DNA of 64,000 nucleotides from Cheilinus undulatus (lineage: Eukaryota > Chordata > Actinopteri > Labriformes > Labridae): assembly GCF_018320785.1 (NCBI RefSeq), contig NC_054882.1, positions 25,300,719-25,364,718 of the forward strand, read 5' to 3'. The notes under the pieces were generated by a model that saw only the letters and a program-made list of their open reading frames with translations, was not told the origin of the DNA and searched no databases. The position numbers and the translations under genes were made by a program. The first letter of the stretch is position 1. The number at the start of each line of letters is the position of its first letter. Of the stretch, positions 36,673-47,700 are shown piece after piece.

Positions 36673-38345
36673 CAGTGCCTATCAGAAGTGTTCACCCCCT
36701 TGAATGTTTTACTCTTTTATTGATTTTACAAATCAACAATGGTAAATATAATTTGGCTTTTTTGACAAAAAAGCAAAAAATATTTCTACAAAATGCCAAT
36801 TTAATAAAAATATGTTATGTAAATTAAGTGCATAAATATTTACCCCACTGGTTAATCAGTATTCCTGGCTACCATTACACCATGAAGACAAAAGAACACG
36901 GGTCAGGGGATGGATGCAAAAAAAAAATCCAAGGCACTGAACATCCCCTGGAGTTCAGTAAAATACACCATCAAGAAACGGTAAGAATATGGCACATGTG
37001 TAAAACTGCCTAGATCAGGCCATCCTCACAATAAGGAGACTAGCGAGAGAGGCCACCAAGACACCCGTGACTACTCTGAAAGAAAGCTTCTGGGAGAGTG
37101 GCAAGGAGAAAGCCACTGTTGAAGAATACTCATTAAATCTTGACTAGAGTTCACCAGAAGGCATGTGGGAGACTCCAAAGTCAAGTGGAAGAAAGTTCTC
37201 TGGTCTTATGAGACCAAAAATGGTGCTTTTTGGCCATCAGAATCTCAATCTCCTCCCTAAACCCTGCGCCCTTAAGGACGGACTGCACCTGGAAAGTGCA
37301 TGTGCATGAGACTGCAAGAGCTCAACATGGTATAAATAGGAATGGGACAGCCCTTTGTTTTTTGTCGACAGTTAGCATCTTGCAGATATAAAAAACAAAC
37401 ATAAAAACAAGCATGTCTCACCTATAGGTCAATTTCCTCAATGGATGAAGGCTGTTTTATACTCACAGGGAAAATTATTCTTTTAAAAGGCATCAAAAAT
37501 GATCCACGTTTTTGTCTACCATTTTGATCTTTTCACTTCACTTTTACAATGTTTGCTAGCTAGCCCCCCAAGGTAATTCCTGTCATACTCACAATGCTAT
37601 GAACTATGGGTAATTCACCAACGCAGTGAGGGTGTGAGTGTGGACATTGAGACTGGGACAATGTTTATTCGACACAACCAAACCATCCCCACTGTGAAGC
37701 ACAGTGATGGCAGCATCATGCTGTGGGGATGCTTCTCAGCAGCTGGCCCTGAAATGCTTGTAAAGATAGAGGGTAAAATGAATGTGGAAACACATAGAAA
37801 CACCCTGGAGGACAATCTTATTCAGTCTGCTAGAGAACGACTTGGGAGAAGATTTATTTTCTAGCAAGATAATGACCCGAAGCATACAGCCAAAGCTACA
37901 CAGAAAAGGTTTAAAGACAACAAGGTGAATGTTCTGGAGTGGCTAAGTCAAAGCCCAGACCACAATCCAATTGCAAATTTGTGGCTGAATGTGAAAAGAG
38001 CTGTTCACACCCGATTCCCATGCAACCTGACAGGGCTTGAGAAGGGCTGCAGAGAAGAATGGAGTAAAATTGCAGTGTCCAGATGTGCAAACCTGATTGA
38101 GACCTATCCATACAGACTCAGTGCTGTGGTTACAGTCAAAGGTGCATCTACTAAACACTGACTTGAAGGGGTTGAATATTTATGCTGTCACTTATTTGAA
38201 ATAGCATGTTTCTGATTAAAATTACTTTGTAGAAATGTTTTTTTTTTGGGGGGGGGGGGTCAAAAAAATCCAAATTACATTGACCATGATTAACTCAATT
38301 AAAGGGTTGAACATCCAAGGGGGTGAATACTTTTTATAGGCAGTG
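36673..38345 (+). mobile_element. Near full-length Tc1-like transposon with dead transposase
   Basis: Both terminal repeats are present and flanked by TA: left 'cagtgcctatcagaagtgtt', right complement 'cactgcctataaaaagtatt'. The transposase reads on the plus strand: [18 protein letters not shown], then QDNDPKHTAKATQKRFKDNK and SQSPDHNPIANLWL. A stop at 37861-37863 just before QDNDPKHT and frame breaks upstream inactivate it. About 0.4 kb near 37245-37640 does not fit Tc1 and looks like a further insertion. Confidence 0.85.
37634..38161 (+). pseudogene. Tc1-like transposase remnant
   Basis: Two pieces in different frames: 37634-37863 (up to LGRRFIF and a stop) and 37925-38161 (NVLEWLSQSPDHNPIANLWL to the C-terminus). 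The DDE catalytic core is split by the stop. No host role is indicated. Confidence 0.7.
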
Positions 38346-38346
38346 T

Positions 38347-39730
38347 AAATAGCAGCAGATGCACAGAAACCAACTGTAAATTGCATTACTCCTAAAAAAG
38401 GGGTCAAATAAAATGTGTAGATGCATGTCTGCTTAGGGCTTCTGTAGAAAGCATAAATTATATCCTGCTCAAGTTCAACAGCCGCACCTATTTTTTATGG
38501 CACTATAATGTGATGTTGTCCTTGAAGTTAAATATCATAATAACGAAGATTTTACAACAGAAGTTCTGAATATTCTCTCTACAATTTAAAACCATAAAAT
38601 CCTATGGAAAGTCTGCATGCTGCAAAATCATGTCCTGTAAAACATGTATGGCTAAAACATTGTATTTAAGGTTCTCCTCTGCAGCATGACGCAGCACACA
38701 GCAAACACAATGTTGTAAAGAGAGGTACTTTTGGTATTTTGTTTCAAGTTAAATGAAACCGTAAAGCATGAAAAGAGACCCCAGCTTTGTAATCTACACT
38801 GTGCAATATGTCATTAATATGCTGCAATGTGGCCCTCAGGAATGCCATGTTTGTGGGTGTCCTACCCCAGAAAGTCTATTGAAGAGACCCAAACCTTGTC
38901 ATTACAATTCCAATGATAATGACAGCTTTGAAAAGCTCAGGGTTATTTCAGTTTTCTCCTCTCACTGTCATAGTAATTACCTTTAAATTTAGTCTTCAAA
39001 CTCTGTTCATGATGCCAGAGCAGAGTACGACCCTATATGTTTCAGTCAACGGTAGCTCCACCCAACACTTTTGTGATATCTCCTTTTTTTGTTTGATGAA
39101 TAATCTGCACTGGGCGCTCCCAGGCTCCTGCAGAAAAAAAAAAAAAAACAAACAAGATAAGGAGGAGAATTCAGCGGTTTTGAGCCTGAATTATGACCTG
39201 CACTAACTCTACATTGTTTCTTTTTTGATGAGCTCCTTTCGAAGATGTAAGCCAAGTGCATTTTCGTGAACCTTAGTGGTTTTCCCATAACTCCAGCAAA
39301 CAACGATTGTGGGGATGGCAGGGAGTTACACATAGTTCTTTTCAGGACAACATGGACAATACTGTTGACAGGAGCCAAATGTTTCTCATGTCATCATGTG
39401 GGAGGAGATCATGTGCAAACAGATCCTGTTTGATAGAGCCCGGCATGAGAGGACTATAATTACAAGACAAGGGACAAATACAGCCAAACTGCGTCAGTCC
39501 AGAGTCTGTTGAACAGAACACACATATGTAGCTTTTCCGTCTCTACTAGTGATTAAAAACAAGATAAAAGCAGGATAAACCCACACAGCAGGTGTCACGA
39601 TAAAAACACTCAAATTAAGTTTGATGAAGCAGTAATTAAAGAGTAAGATCTAGTTTTATAGTGACTGAAACTGAATGATCATTCTTATGAGCTTGCTTTG
39701 TCCAACATTCATCTGAATGTGAATTATTCA
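38347..39730. other. Intergenic, no gene recognised
   Basis: AT-rich sequence with short chance frames and an A-run near 39127-39141. I see no conserved product and no clear repeat. Confidence 0.45.
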
Positions 39731-39734
39731 CATA

Positions 39735-40121
39735 TTGATGAAATCATATATACATCATTTGCTACTATCGACCACTCCATCCTCTCTTGGTTTTGATAAT
39801 GCAACTGGTTCCACAACTATTATCAACAGAATGCAAGCAATAGTTGTGGATAATGTTAAGTCGCTTTTTCTAGAGGTAAGCAAAGGAGTACTCCAGGGCT
39901 CCATCCTTGGGCCACTTCTTTTTACTCTCTATATGAATGACATCATAGGACAAATACGACATTGTAAAAAAAAAATCATCTCTATGCAAGCCCTCTCACA
40001 GCTACAGACTGATTTTAACTTTTTCCACCAAGCTCTTGTTCATCTCAAACTGATGTTTAAACCCCCTGAGTGTTCCAGTCAGGAACATTCTCATACATTT
40101 AACCATTTAATTGTAAAATAG
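39735..40121 (+). pseudogene. Reverse-transcriptase fragment of a Rex/CR1-type LINE
   Basis: The frame contains GVLQGSILGPLLFTLYMND, the RT palm motif region (QGSxLGPLLF) typical of non-LTR elements. The YxDD motif is lost. The 3' part of the same LINE type resumes at about 41.4 kb, so the copy is split by other sequence. Confidence 0.75.
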
Positions 40122-40129
40122 ATATACAG

Positions 40130-41200
40130 TTGGGTTTGATGAGACACTTATCTCACGAGATGAGACAAGATTTGGGCCCATGAGACACGAGGCGATTCTT
40201 TCATTTTGAAAAAAATGGAGGTAAATATGTCCTTTATATGGCTGAGAGTCATAATTGCAAAGCATTCAGGTCTATTCAGAAATGTTTAGACTAACTCCTC
40301 CTGAATAGGCTAACAATGCTTACATACAGTTTATCTTGTCAACTCTGACTCAAATTGTACATTTAAATGCTCTTCAAATCAAACCTTTCATTTTAATATT
40401 CTACCACATATTTATTTTACTTTACTATGCACCCATTGCTACGATTACAATTATAATAATAATAAAAGCATTTTGATTATTTTGAAAGTAATTTTAAAAC
40501 TATTTACAACAGACCTAAATATAAAGAGCTGCATCAGTAAAATCATTTTAAAAAACATTTAAACTATTTCTCTTCCTCTTTGACAACATCCAAATTTAAA
40601 ACAAAAGAAATATTTCTGTCAATAACACATTTGATTTATAGTAATTTAGAGAAATAGCTTTAATTAACTGGGGCTAGAGCTTCACTTTTTGGAGCTAACA
40701 GTGGACTCTATGGTGCTCAGATAGAGTTTGTTTTGCTAATTTGTTGACACACACAGCCAACAGCCGATGGATGAGTGACTGACAGACGGTGAGATGAGGA
40801 GATGTGCCGAAGCAGCTAATAAATCAAAGTTACAAAGTCGCAAATAGTGGCACTATGAGCGAATCTGCGGGCATACAGGAACTCACGGAGAGTGCATAGG
40901 CTTCCAGCTGCAGCATTTAATCTTTTCACACTGTTATGACTAACGTATTATGCATTTATGGATCATTTATGGCCACGAGTAGCGCACATGGAGGAGAGGG
41001 CGGGGGATGGCACATGATCTGAATTAGTCACGGGTCAGCCCTGTTACTTCATTAGCTGACAAACTAACAATTTTTAAGTGTCCAGGGCACCTTTGTGATC
41101 TTTTTTAACTTCCAGTTAGGTATTGTTTTCTGTCAGGAGAGCAGCTCGTGACGTTTTGATTTCGCGAGATCTCAGAGATCTCGTCACAGCCCTAACATAC
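40130..41200. mobile_element. Probable hAT-like insertion splitting the LINE
   Basis: The left edge 'ttgggtttgatgagacactt' and the complement of the right edge 'ttagggctgtgacgagatct' are degenerate inverted ends. The flanks 'tatacagt' and 'catacaga' could be an eroded 8-bp target duplication. Sub-terminal 'gagat/ctc' motifs repeat. No transposase is seen, and the right boundary is uncertain. Confidence 0.4.
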
Positions 41201-41404
41201 AGATTTACCTGGCAGAGAAGGCTCTGCTTTAAAGATGCTCCCTGTGTTAGTCAAGCAGCATGCTTTGACTTTCCAGGGAGCACATGGCTAGAAAACTTGC
41301 CAGCAGCAGCATGGTGTGTCAGTATTAATGCAAGCAGTAGTTAGTGAGAAGTACGTCACATTTAAATACACCTCTGTGTTAAGAGAAAAATTTTTCTAGA
41401 AAGA

Positions 41405-41830
41405 ACATTTAGCACATTAATGTTGTGCTGACTTTAGACGACGTGTCCAACAGTTCAAATACCTTGGTATCTGGTCAGGATCTGTCTTTTAGGTCACACA
41501 TTTCAAATGTATCTAAAAAAAAAGGCCCTAGCTTGGTTTTCTTCACAGGAATAAAAGCAAGAAATAGAAACACTTTCCTTACATTTTTACCTGCTTTAGA
41601 CTATAGAGATAGTCTTTATACACGTGCAACTGCTTCTGTGTTAAAGCTAAAGGATACTGTGTATCACAGTGCTCTTTGTTTGATGACTCACCATGACTTG
41701 CATCGCTCGGCTGGCCCTCTTTGGGTCAACCCAGAAGGCAACACATCATTCTGTTTATTTACAGAGTACTCATTGGTAAACTCCCGCCTTACCAGACCTC
41801 TCTCCTATCTATAAACCTCTTAAGTCATGC
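41405..41830 (+). pseudogene. 3' fragment of Rex/CR1-type LINE ORF
   Basis: The open frame at 41425-41814 has the post-RT region of this LINE class: DYRDSLYTRATASVLKLKD, VYHSALCLMTHHDLHRSAG. An upstream frame reads QFKYLGIW. It is broken and 5' truncated. Confidence 0.65.
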
Positions 41831-42048
41831 AACCAAATCTTAAAGTTGGATAGCTTTAAAAGCACAGAGGTTTAGACCTGAAGGGGTAAAACTGTGTGTT
41901 TTAAAGAGTTAATGTCTGAACTGCTAAACCCTTGTAAATGTGTATGTAATTTTTAATGATTACATTGTTAAATCCCAAAATTTGTGAAAAGATATTAAGG
42001 CCTCAATACATTTGTAGGCCAATATCTTAACTATGTTATCTCTGCAGT

Positions 42049-42260
42049 GGGGCTGTCAAACGATTCAATTTAAAAACAAAATTGTGATCAATCACAGAAT
42101 TTCTGTAATTAACTGTTATTAATCTATGTCTTTGTAAATTCTACTATCTTGCATTTAAAGCTTTTTGTTTCATTTTAGATGTTTGCTCTGTCTTTAACTA
42201 GGAGTATTTGCCTTTCTGTTTGGATACAGCTGCTTTTATTAAAAAAGAAAATTAGGAACT
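42049..42260 (+). repeat. hAT-like MITE fragment (ggggctgtcaa end)
   Basis: It starts 'ggggctgtcaaacgattcaa' and contains 'aattaactgttattaatc'. It shares 'tctttaacta' and 'tttggata' segments with the copy at 30.5-30.95 kb. It is cut on the right by the TA microsatellite. Confidence 0.5.
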
Positions 42261-42264
42261 TTTG

Positions 42265-42267
<3 letters not shown>

Positions 42268-42316
<49 letters not shown>
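42268..42316. repeat. (TA)n microsatellite
   Basis: About 24 uninterrupted TA units, likely to vary in length between individuals. Confidence 0.95.
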
Positions 42317-42320
<4 letters not shown>

Positions 42321-43017
42321 CAGTGCTTCCGGCCAGAAATCCTCTTCCTGTTTAGTGTGGTGAGCACTGAGGACAGATGAGCAGAGACAAGCAGACTTGT
42401 GATGTGGAATCCAGCAATAGCCAATCAGGAAGCTAGCTGGCCAAAGGAGGAGGCAGAACAAAATACAGCCATGGCAAAAAAAATTGTAAACGGGAAGCAT
42501 AAGGTTTGATGGACGTCAGAAATAAAGCAGCAATTTGGTGATTTGTGACAATGAAACGGGTGTTTAAAAATGTGGTCTGTAAAAATATACCACAGCAACA
42601 CAGCAGTTGACCAAGCATGTAGCAAACAGCTAGCCACATTAGCATCTTCACTCTAAAGTAAGGTTTGACCGTGCAATATTTTGTGTTTTGAGAGACAAGA
42701 CCAGAGACTCTGGTAGTTGGTTAACAGATTCTGTCACTATGAACAAAACAATAGAATCAGGGGTTTTGTTGACATGTATGGGGTCTCTCACACTGACAAA
42801 ACCGGCTACGATTTTACAAGTATTTTGTATCGCAGGCGTGACCCTTTGAGCATTTCAGAACATCCACAAACTAAAGAAAGAAATGTTAAGTCTGTTATTG
42901 TGTTCAAAATTGCATACTTCTGTGGCCTACTAAATACAAATGTTGAGTGCTTAAAGATTATTCACACTGAGAACTATACTCTTAAAAGCAATATACCATT
43001 GATGCACTTACGAATGT

Positions 43018-43880
43018 CAAAGCACGCTAACTAACGTTAGCATCTGCTAGCTAGCTGACATGTTATTAGAAACTGTAGCACATTTCAACCAAAAAAGGGC
43101 ATTTAAAGCAAAAATAAGTTTGCCATATTGAAGCAAATAGTGTTAACATAAAATACACTTGATATGAATACAGTGAGTGAAAAAAACTGGCAAATTTAGA
43201 TTATAATCACCCAACGTATATTTATAAATTCCAGTTAAAAAGAAATACAAGAAAACAGAGACAGTTGTCACTTCCTGTTAGTGCAAAACTGCAGTGCGTG
43301 ATTTGAGATGATAATTATTTGCTAAGAAACTAATAAACTGCATAAGGTTGTGTCCTTGCAGGAACCTCAACCAGTGAAGCCAATGCGGAAGTGCAAAAAA
43401 TTGCAATATAGCGAGTGTCCACTGGAAGCTGGCTGTAGGAACACCAGAAGTCCCGTCTGAACACCTGTTAAACAGATGTTTCTTTACACAAGAAATAAAA
43501 ACTGGTTTACAGCATGGTTAAAAAAAAAAAACTTATCTCATTAGCTAATGTGTCCATGTGCTCTCACTGTACAGGAGTTGACTTTTTTGGACCACAATTG
43601 TCTTGATTATATTTACGAAAAACCTCACTGCGCACTGAATGGCATGTCTCATTTGACTGACAGATAGCTTCACAGGTAGAAGCTACGTTTCTGTCAACCA
43701 GAATGCTAGCTAGCTAGCTGACAGGAAGTCGAGTTAGTGAGCTGGCTGTTAGGTTGTTCCAAAGTTTAGTTGAGACAGCGATTTCAATATGAAAGCCACT
43801 GCGGATTGGTTTTAAAAGCAGTTTGAGTCCGCCTATTGTAACCAAACAGCTGATTTCACACATGCTTTGTCCAATTCTTT
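43018..43880. repeat. Composite dispersed repeat, copy A
   Basis: The first part (43018-43280, including 'aagggcatttaaagcaaaaa') is in the same orientation as 55400-55610. The second part (43365-43870, including 'gaagccaatgcggaagtgca') is the reverse complement of 54895-55395. The segment is rich in 'gctagc' motifs and has no coding frame. Confidence 0.65.
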
Positions 43881-43940
43881 CTTTAGTCTTTGGTTGTGTC
43901 CCACTTTAATAAAAATTTTTGCATTGCAGACACAATACGT

Positions 43941-44403
43941 CAGCGTTAATTTTGACAGCGCTTTTTAATTTAGTTTTAGTTCTAGTCTTGTGCCAAAAAT
44001 ATCTTTTAGTTTTAGTCATAATTTAGTCATCTAAAGTGTTTTAGTTTTAGTCTAGTTTTAGTTGACGAAACTTCCCAACATTTTAGTTGACGAAATTTAC
44101 AGTAAATTTAGTCGACTGATTGGATCTCTCCCCAACTTACCCCGCCACCACGCAGCAAAAGCAGTTGTGATTGGATCTCCCCCATATCTCATCCCACCTT
44201 TCCACACAGCCAAAGTAGCTGTGATTGGATAGATGCCTAACTTGCATTTTCATCTCGTTTTTATTTGTTGACTAAAATGTCAGTTAATTTAGTTTTAGTC
44301 CATGTGCACTTGTTTATAGTAGCTGCTGTCTCGTTTTCGTCAGGGGAAAAAGGCTATTAATGAAAACTATGACGAAAATAATTAGTCAACAGAATTTACA
44401 CTG
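43941..44403 (+). mobile_element. hAT-like MITE with 'tttagttttagt' core, copy 1
   Basis: The octamer caatacgt flanks both sides (43933-43940, 44404-44411). The ends are inverted: CAGCGTTAATTTT at the left and the complement CAGTGTAAATTC at the right. The interior is built on repeated 'ttttagttttagt'. The copy at 47.3 kb is the same family in reverse. Confidence 0.8.
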
Positions 44404-44638
44404 CAATACGTAGCTAAAAAAGTTGGCAAAATATGCTATGTTATCACTTTCTCAATATTTTTCTCTCATTTCTTGATAGTAGCAGAAGCAGAATAATCGA
44501 TCATCCCCTTTGAAATGAAACAGATGACTTTCAAACATTTATAATCTCTGAATCTCTCTAAAAAGAGAGACCACAAAGTATCATGAGAGCTAGGAATAAA
44601 GTGGATTATTATTTGCATTATTTAAGAGGAAAGATTTT

Positions 44639-44666
44639 TTCGCCATAGCAACAACAACAACAAACA
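44639..44666 (+). promoter_or_regulatory. X-box-like and FOX sites upstream of BBOF1
   Basis: TTCGCCATAGCAAC (44639-44652) resembles an RFX X-box, and ACAAACA (44660-44666) fits a forkhead (FOXJ1-type) core. They sit 96-123 bp before the BBOF1 start codon. BBOF1 is a multiciliated-cell gene, so RFX/FOXJ1 control is plausible. Confidence 0.45.
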
Positions 44667-44761
44667 TTTAGAGAAGGAGCTTGCAAACTTGGATAATTCG
44701 CCTACCTGGTAACCTCTCCATGTAGAGGCACAGTGGGTTTTAGTTCATAAATGTAGCTATC

Positions 44762-47700
44762 ATGCTGAAGAAAAAAGTCACCAAAGTAAAGAAGGCAAAC
44801 GCTGAGTACGTGCATTGACCTATTTGAACACTTTTGGCTTTACTGTTGTTCAAACGGACAATCAAACTGAACTTTCTCTTCCTATTTTTCACAGGGAGGG
44901 AAAGAAAGATGTGAAACAGGAGTCAAAAGCGGAAAAGGAGTCAGACATTGAGGGGGCCCGGACCAATGCAGCCATCTGGGAGCTGAGGTTAAAGACCACC
45001 GAAACGTCACTGGCAGAGTGCACCAAGAGTTGCTACAAGCTGGGACTGGCTAACCAACAGCTCACCGACCAACTGTACCACACAGAGAAGGACTCTCTCG
45101 CTGTGACTGCTTCACTGTACAGAAAAACTGACGCTCAAGCGGAGGAGGTTTGGGATTGCATATGATAGTAGATTAACACAATGAGTATTGCGATGTTTTA
45201 ATAAAGTTTTCAATTGTTGACAGATTATAATGCTGCAAAAAAGCCTCAAGACTCAAGAGTTACTCGCGCGTGAAGAGAAAAACAAACTGGTGAGTGCATT
45301 TTTTAAAACACAACCACAAGAAAAGAAAAGTAGCTTCCATCGGCCTATAAAACATGCTTCATGGTAGAAAATTACGGCCATTGCTTTGATTTACTGTGCG
45401 CAAATCAAACCTGTAGCATCTGAAAAATGTGCTGCGCTGTGTGTTAGCAGCTGTCTTGTGTGTAATTATGTTGACATTTATTATGGAAGAAAACAACAAG
45501 CACACAAAACCACCATAAAATAAAAAAACAAACCCTCACATTCCAAGTTACATGGTTTAATGTTATTTTAATCTATGTCGGTGGCCACAGCACAAATGCG
45601 TAGCCTTATTTTGAAAGTGCTTGGCGGGGAAAAAGTCACACTGTTGGTCTTGATGAGTTAACCAAAATTCACATGTCACACAGATTTTTTACTCTAAAAC
45701 ACCAGTTTAAGTTACATAACCCTACACACACCAAAGCAGGGACTTATTTTGACTCCTTTTATCCTCAATGACCTCTACTCCTCCTTGTTAAGATCAAGCT
45801 GTCAAACTGACATGACAAAATCCAAGTGGCTTTACTGGACAAAATAAAAGGTATAAAAAAGCTTTGCTTCTTTTGCTAGCAGCTGTTTTCCATCTTCCAG
45901 CTCTTACTTCATGCTGTTAAAACAGAGTCCAATAAGAGGAGGAAAACAGAGGCATATGGTCTGGACAAACTTGAAACATCTCTATTTTGAACAACTGTCA
46001 CATATGTCCAGTTACTGGGACAAAAAATACAGTTTTGTGGTCAACTTTGACGATGTGACTTCAAGACGTTCTCATTAAAGGGTTCATTCTCACAAATTAA
46101 ATTAGCTAATGGAAACTGCTTCATCAAAGGCACTTAAAGCCTTGTTTTCTCAAAGAGGAGACATGATGAAACTGAGTGTTGAGAAATTCGGTCAGTCAAA
46201 TAATTATTCCTGTTGCAATTTTAGGATTAAACCTTTAGAGGTGCTGAGCTCCTGAAGAAACTGGGACATGTAAAGTTTCTTTGAAGTGTAGTATCCCCCT
46301 GCTAAACAACTCATTTTATTGAAAGAAAAAACACTAGAAATTCACACTACTACAATATAGGTCATTGTTTATGAACCCTATTTTTACCTCCGCCAAGGAG
46401 GTTATGTGTTCGGGTGGGTTTGTCCATTTGTTTGTTAGCTTGTTAGCAACATAACTCAAAAAGTCATGGATGGATTTTCATGAAATTTTCAGGAAATTTC
46501 ACAAATGGCATAAGGAAGAACTGATTTGATTTTGGAACTGATCTGGATCACCGTCTGGATCCAGGAATTTTTTAAAGGATTCTCTACTATCAGGAGATAG
46601 GGCTAATGGCACTTTACACCAGGAGATGGCAGACCTGAGTAACTTCAATCCCAGCAGCATGTTTTTGGTGTGTTTCTACTGAAAGATTGGTAGTTCATAG
46701 ACTTTGAAAGATGCACGCCCGGTCGAGGAGACGAGTTGGAGCGTAACAGAGAGAAAGACAGCGAATTGTAGCGAGAATACTCACAATGCTGGGAGGAATA
46801 GAGGAATATTCACCCTCTGCCATGACTTTCAGTCGTCCAGTGAGACCATGGGTGCTTCCACCATGACAGTCCACACGTAGCAAAGCAAATGCTTTGCCTC
46901 ACCGTGTCTCCACCCCACCGAGGAGGGACTAATCGACAAATTAGATTTTGGGAGTGATCCTGATCACATCTGGATCCAGGAATTTTTTAAAGGATTCTTC
47001 ACTATTGGGAGCTAGGGCTAATGGTGGAGGTCTGCGCTCTCTGATTTTCTAGTAATACTAATACCATTATACTTTGCCTAGAAAAGTATTCACCCCCTTG
47101 GATGTTTATCCTTTTATTGATTTTATAAGTCAGCCAGAGTCAATATAAATTGACTTACAATATAAGTGACTGCATAGATATTCACCCCTTTCAAGTCAGT
47201 ATTTAGTAGATCCACCTTTGGCTGCAATCACAGAACTGAGTCTGAGTGGATAGGTCTCAATTAGGTTTGCACATCTGGACCAAGGTTATACCTAAAACTA
47301 AATAACTAAAACTAAAATGAAAAAAATCACTTTAATTAACTGAAACTAAATAAAAACTAAGCTTTACCAAAAAACACATGAAAACTAACTAAAACTGTAT
47401 AGTTCGTTTACAAATCTAACTAAAATAAAATAGAAATGGAGACAAATATCCTCAGTTTTAGTCTTTAGCACAACCGTACTGACTGGCACCTACACACAAG
47501 TCAGGGGAGTGTAAAATTGCCTGATCTGATTGGTTAAGACTTCACATAGTGGTAGTTTTATGTCTGGAGTTGTATTCAAACATCATCATTAAAAATAAAT
47601 GATGAATGAAGAGTAGCATGTTTGAATATGTTTTTGAAAATGTATCACGCTCACTCAGTCCCGACATCTATTTGTAAAAAACTAAAACCAACACTAAAAC

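Noticed and set aside
42268-42316. Possible origin or matrix attachment signal
   Set aside because: It is a plain TA microsatellite; no further evidence supports a function.
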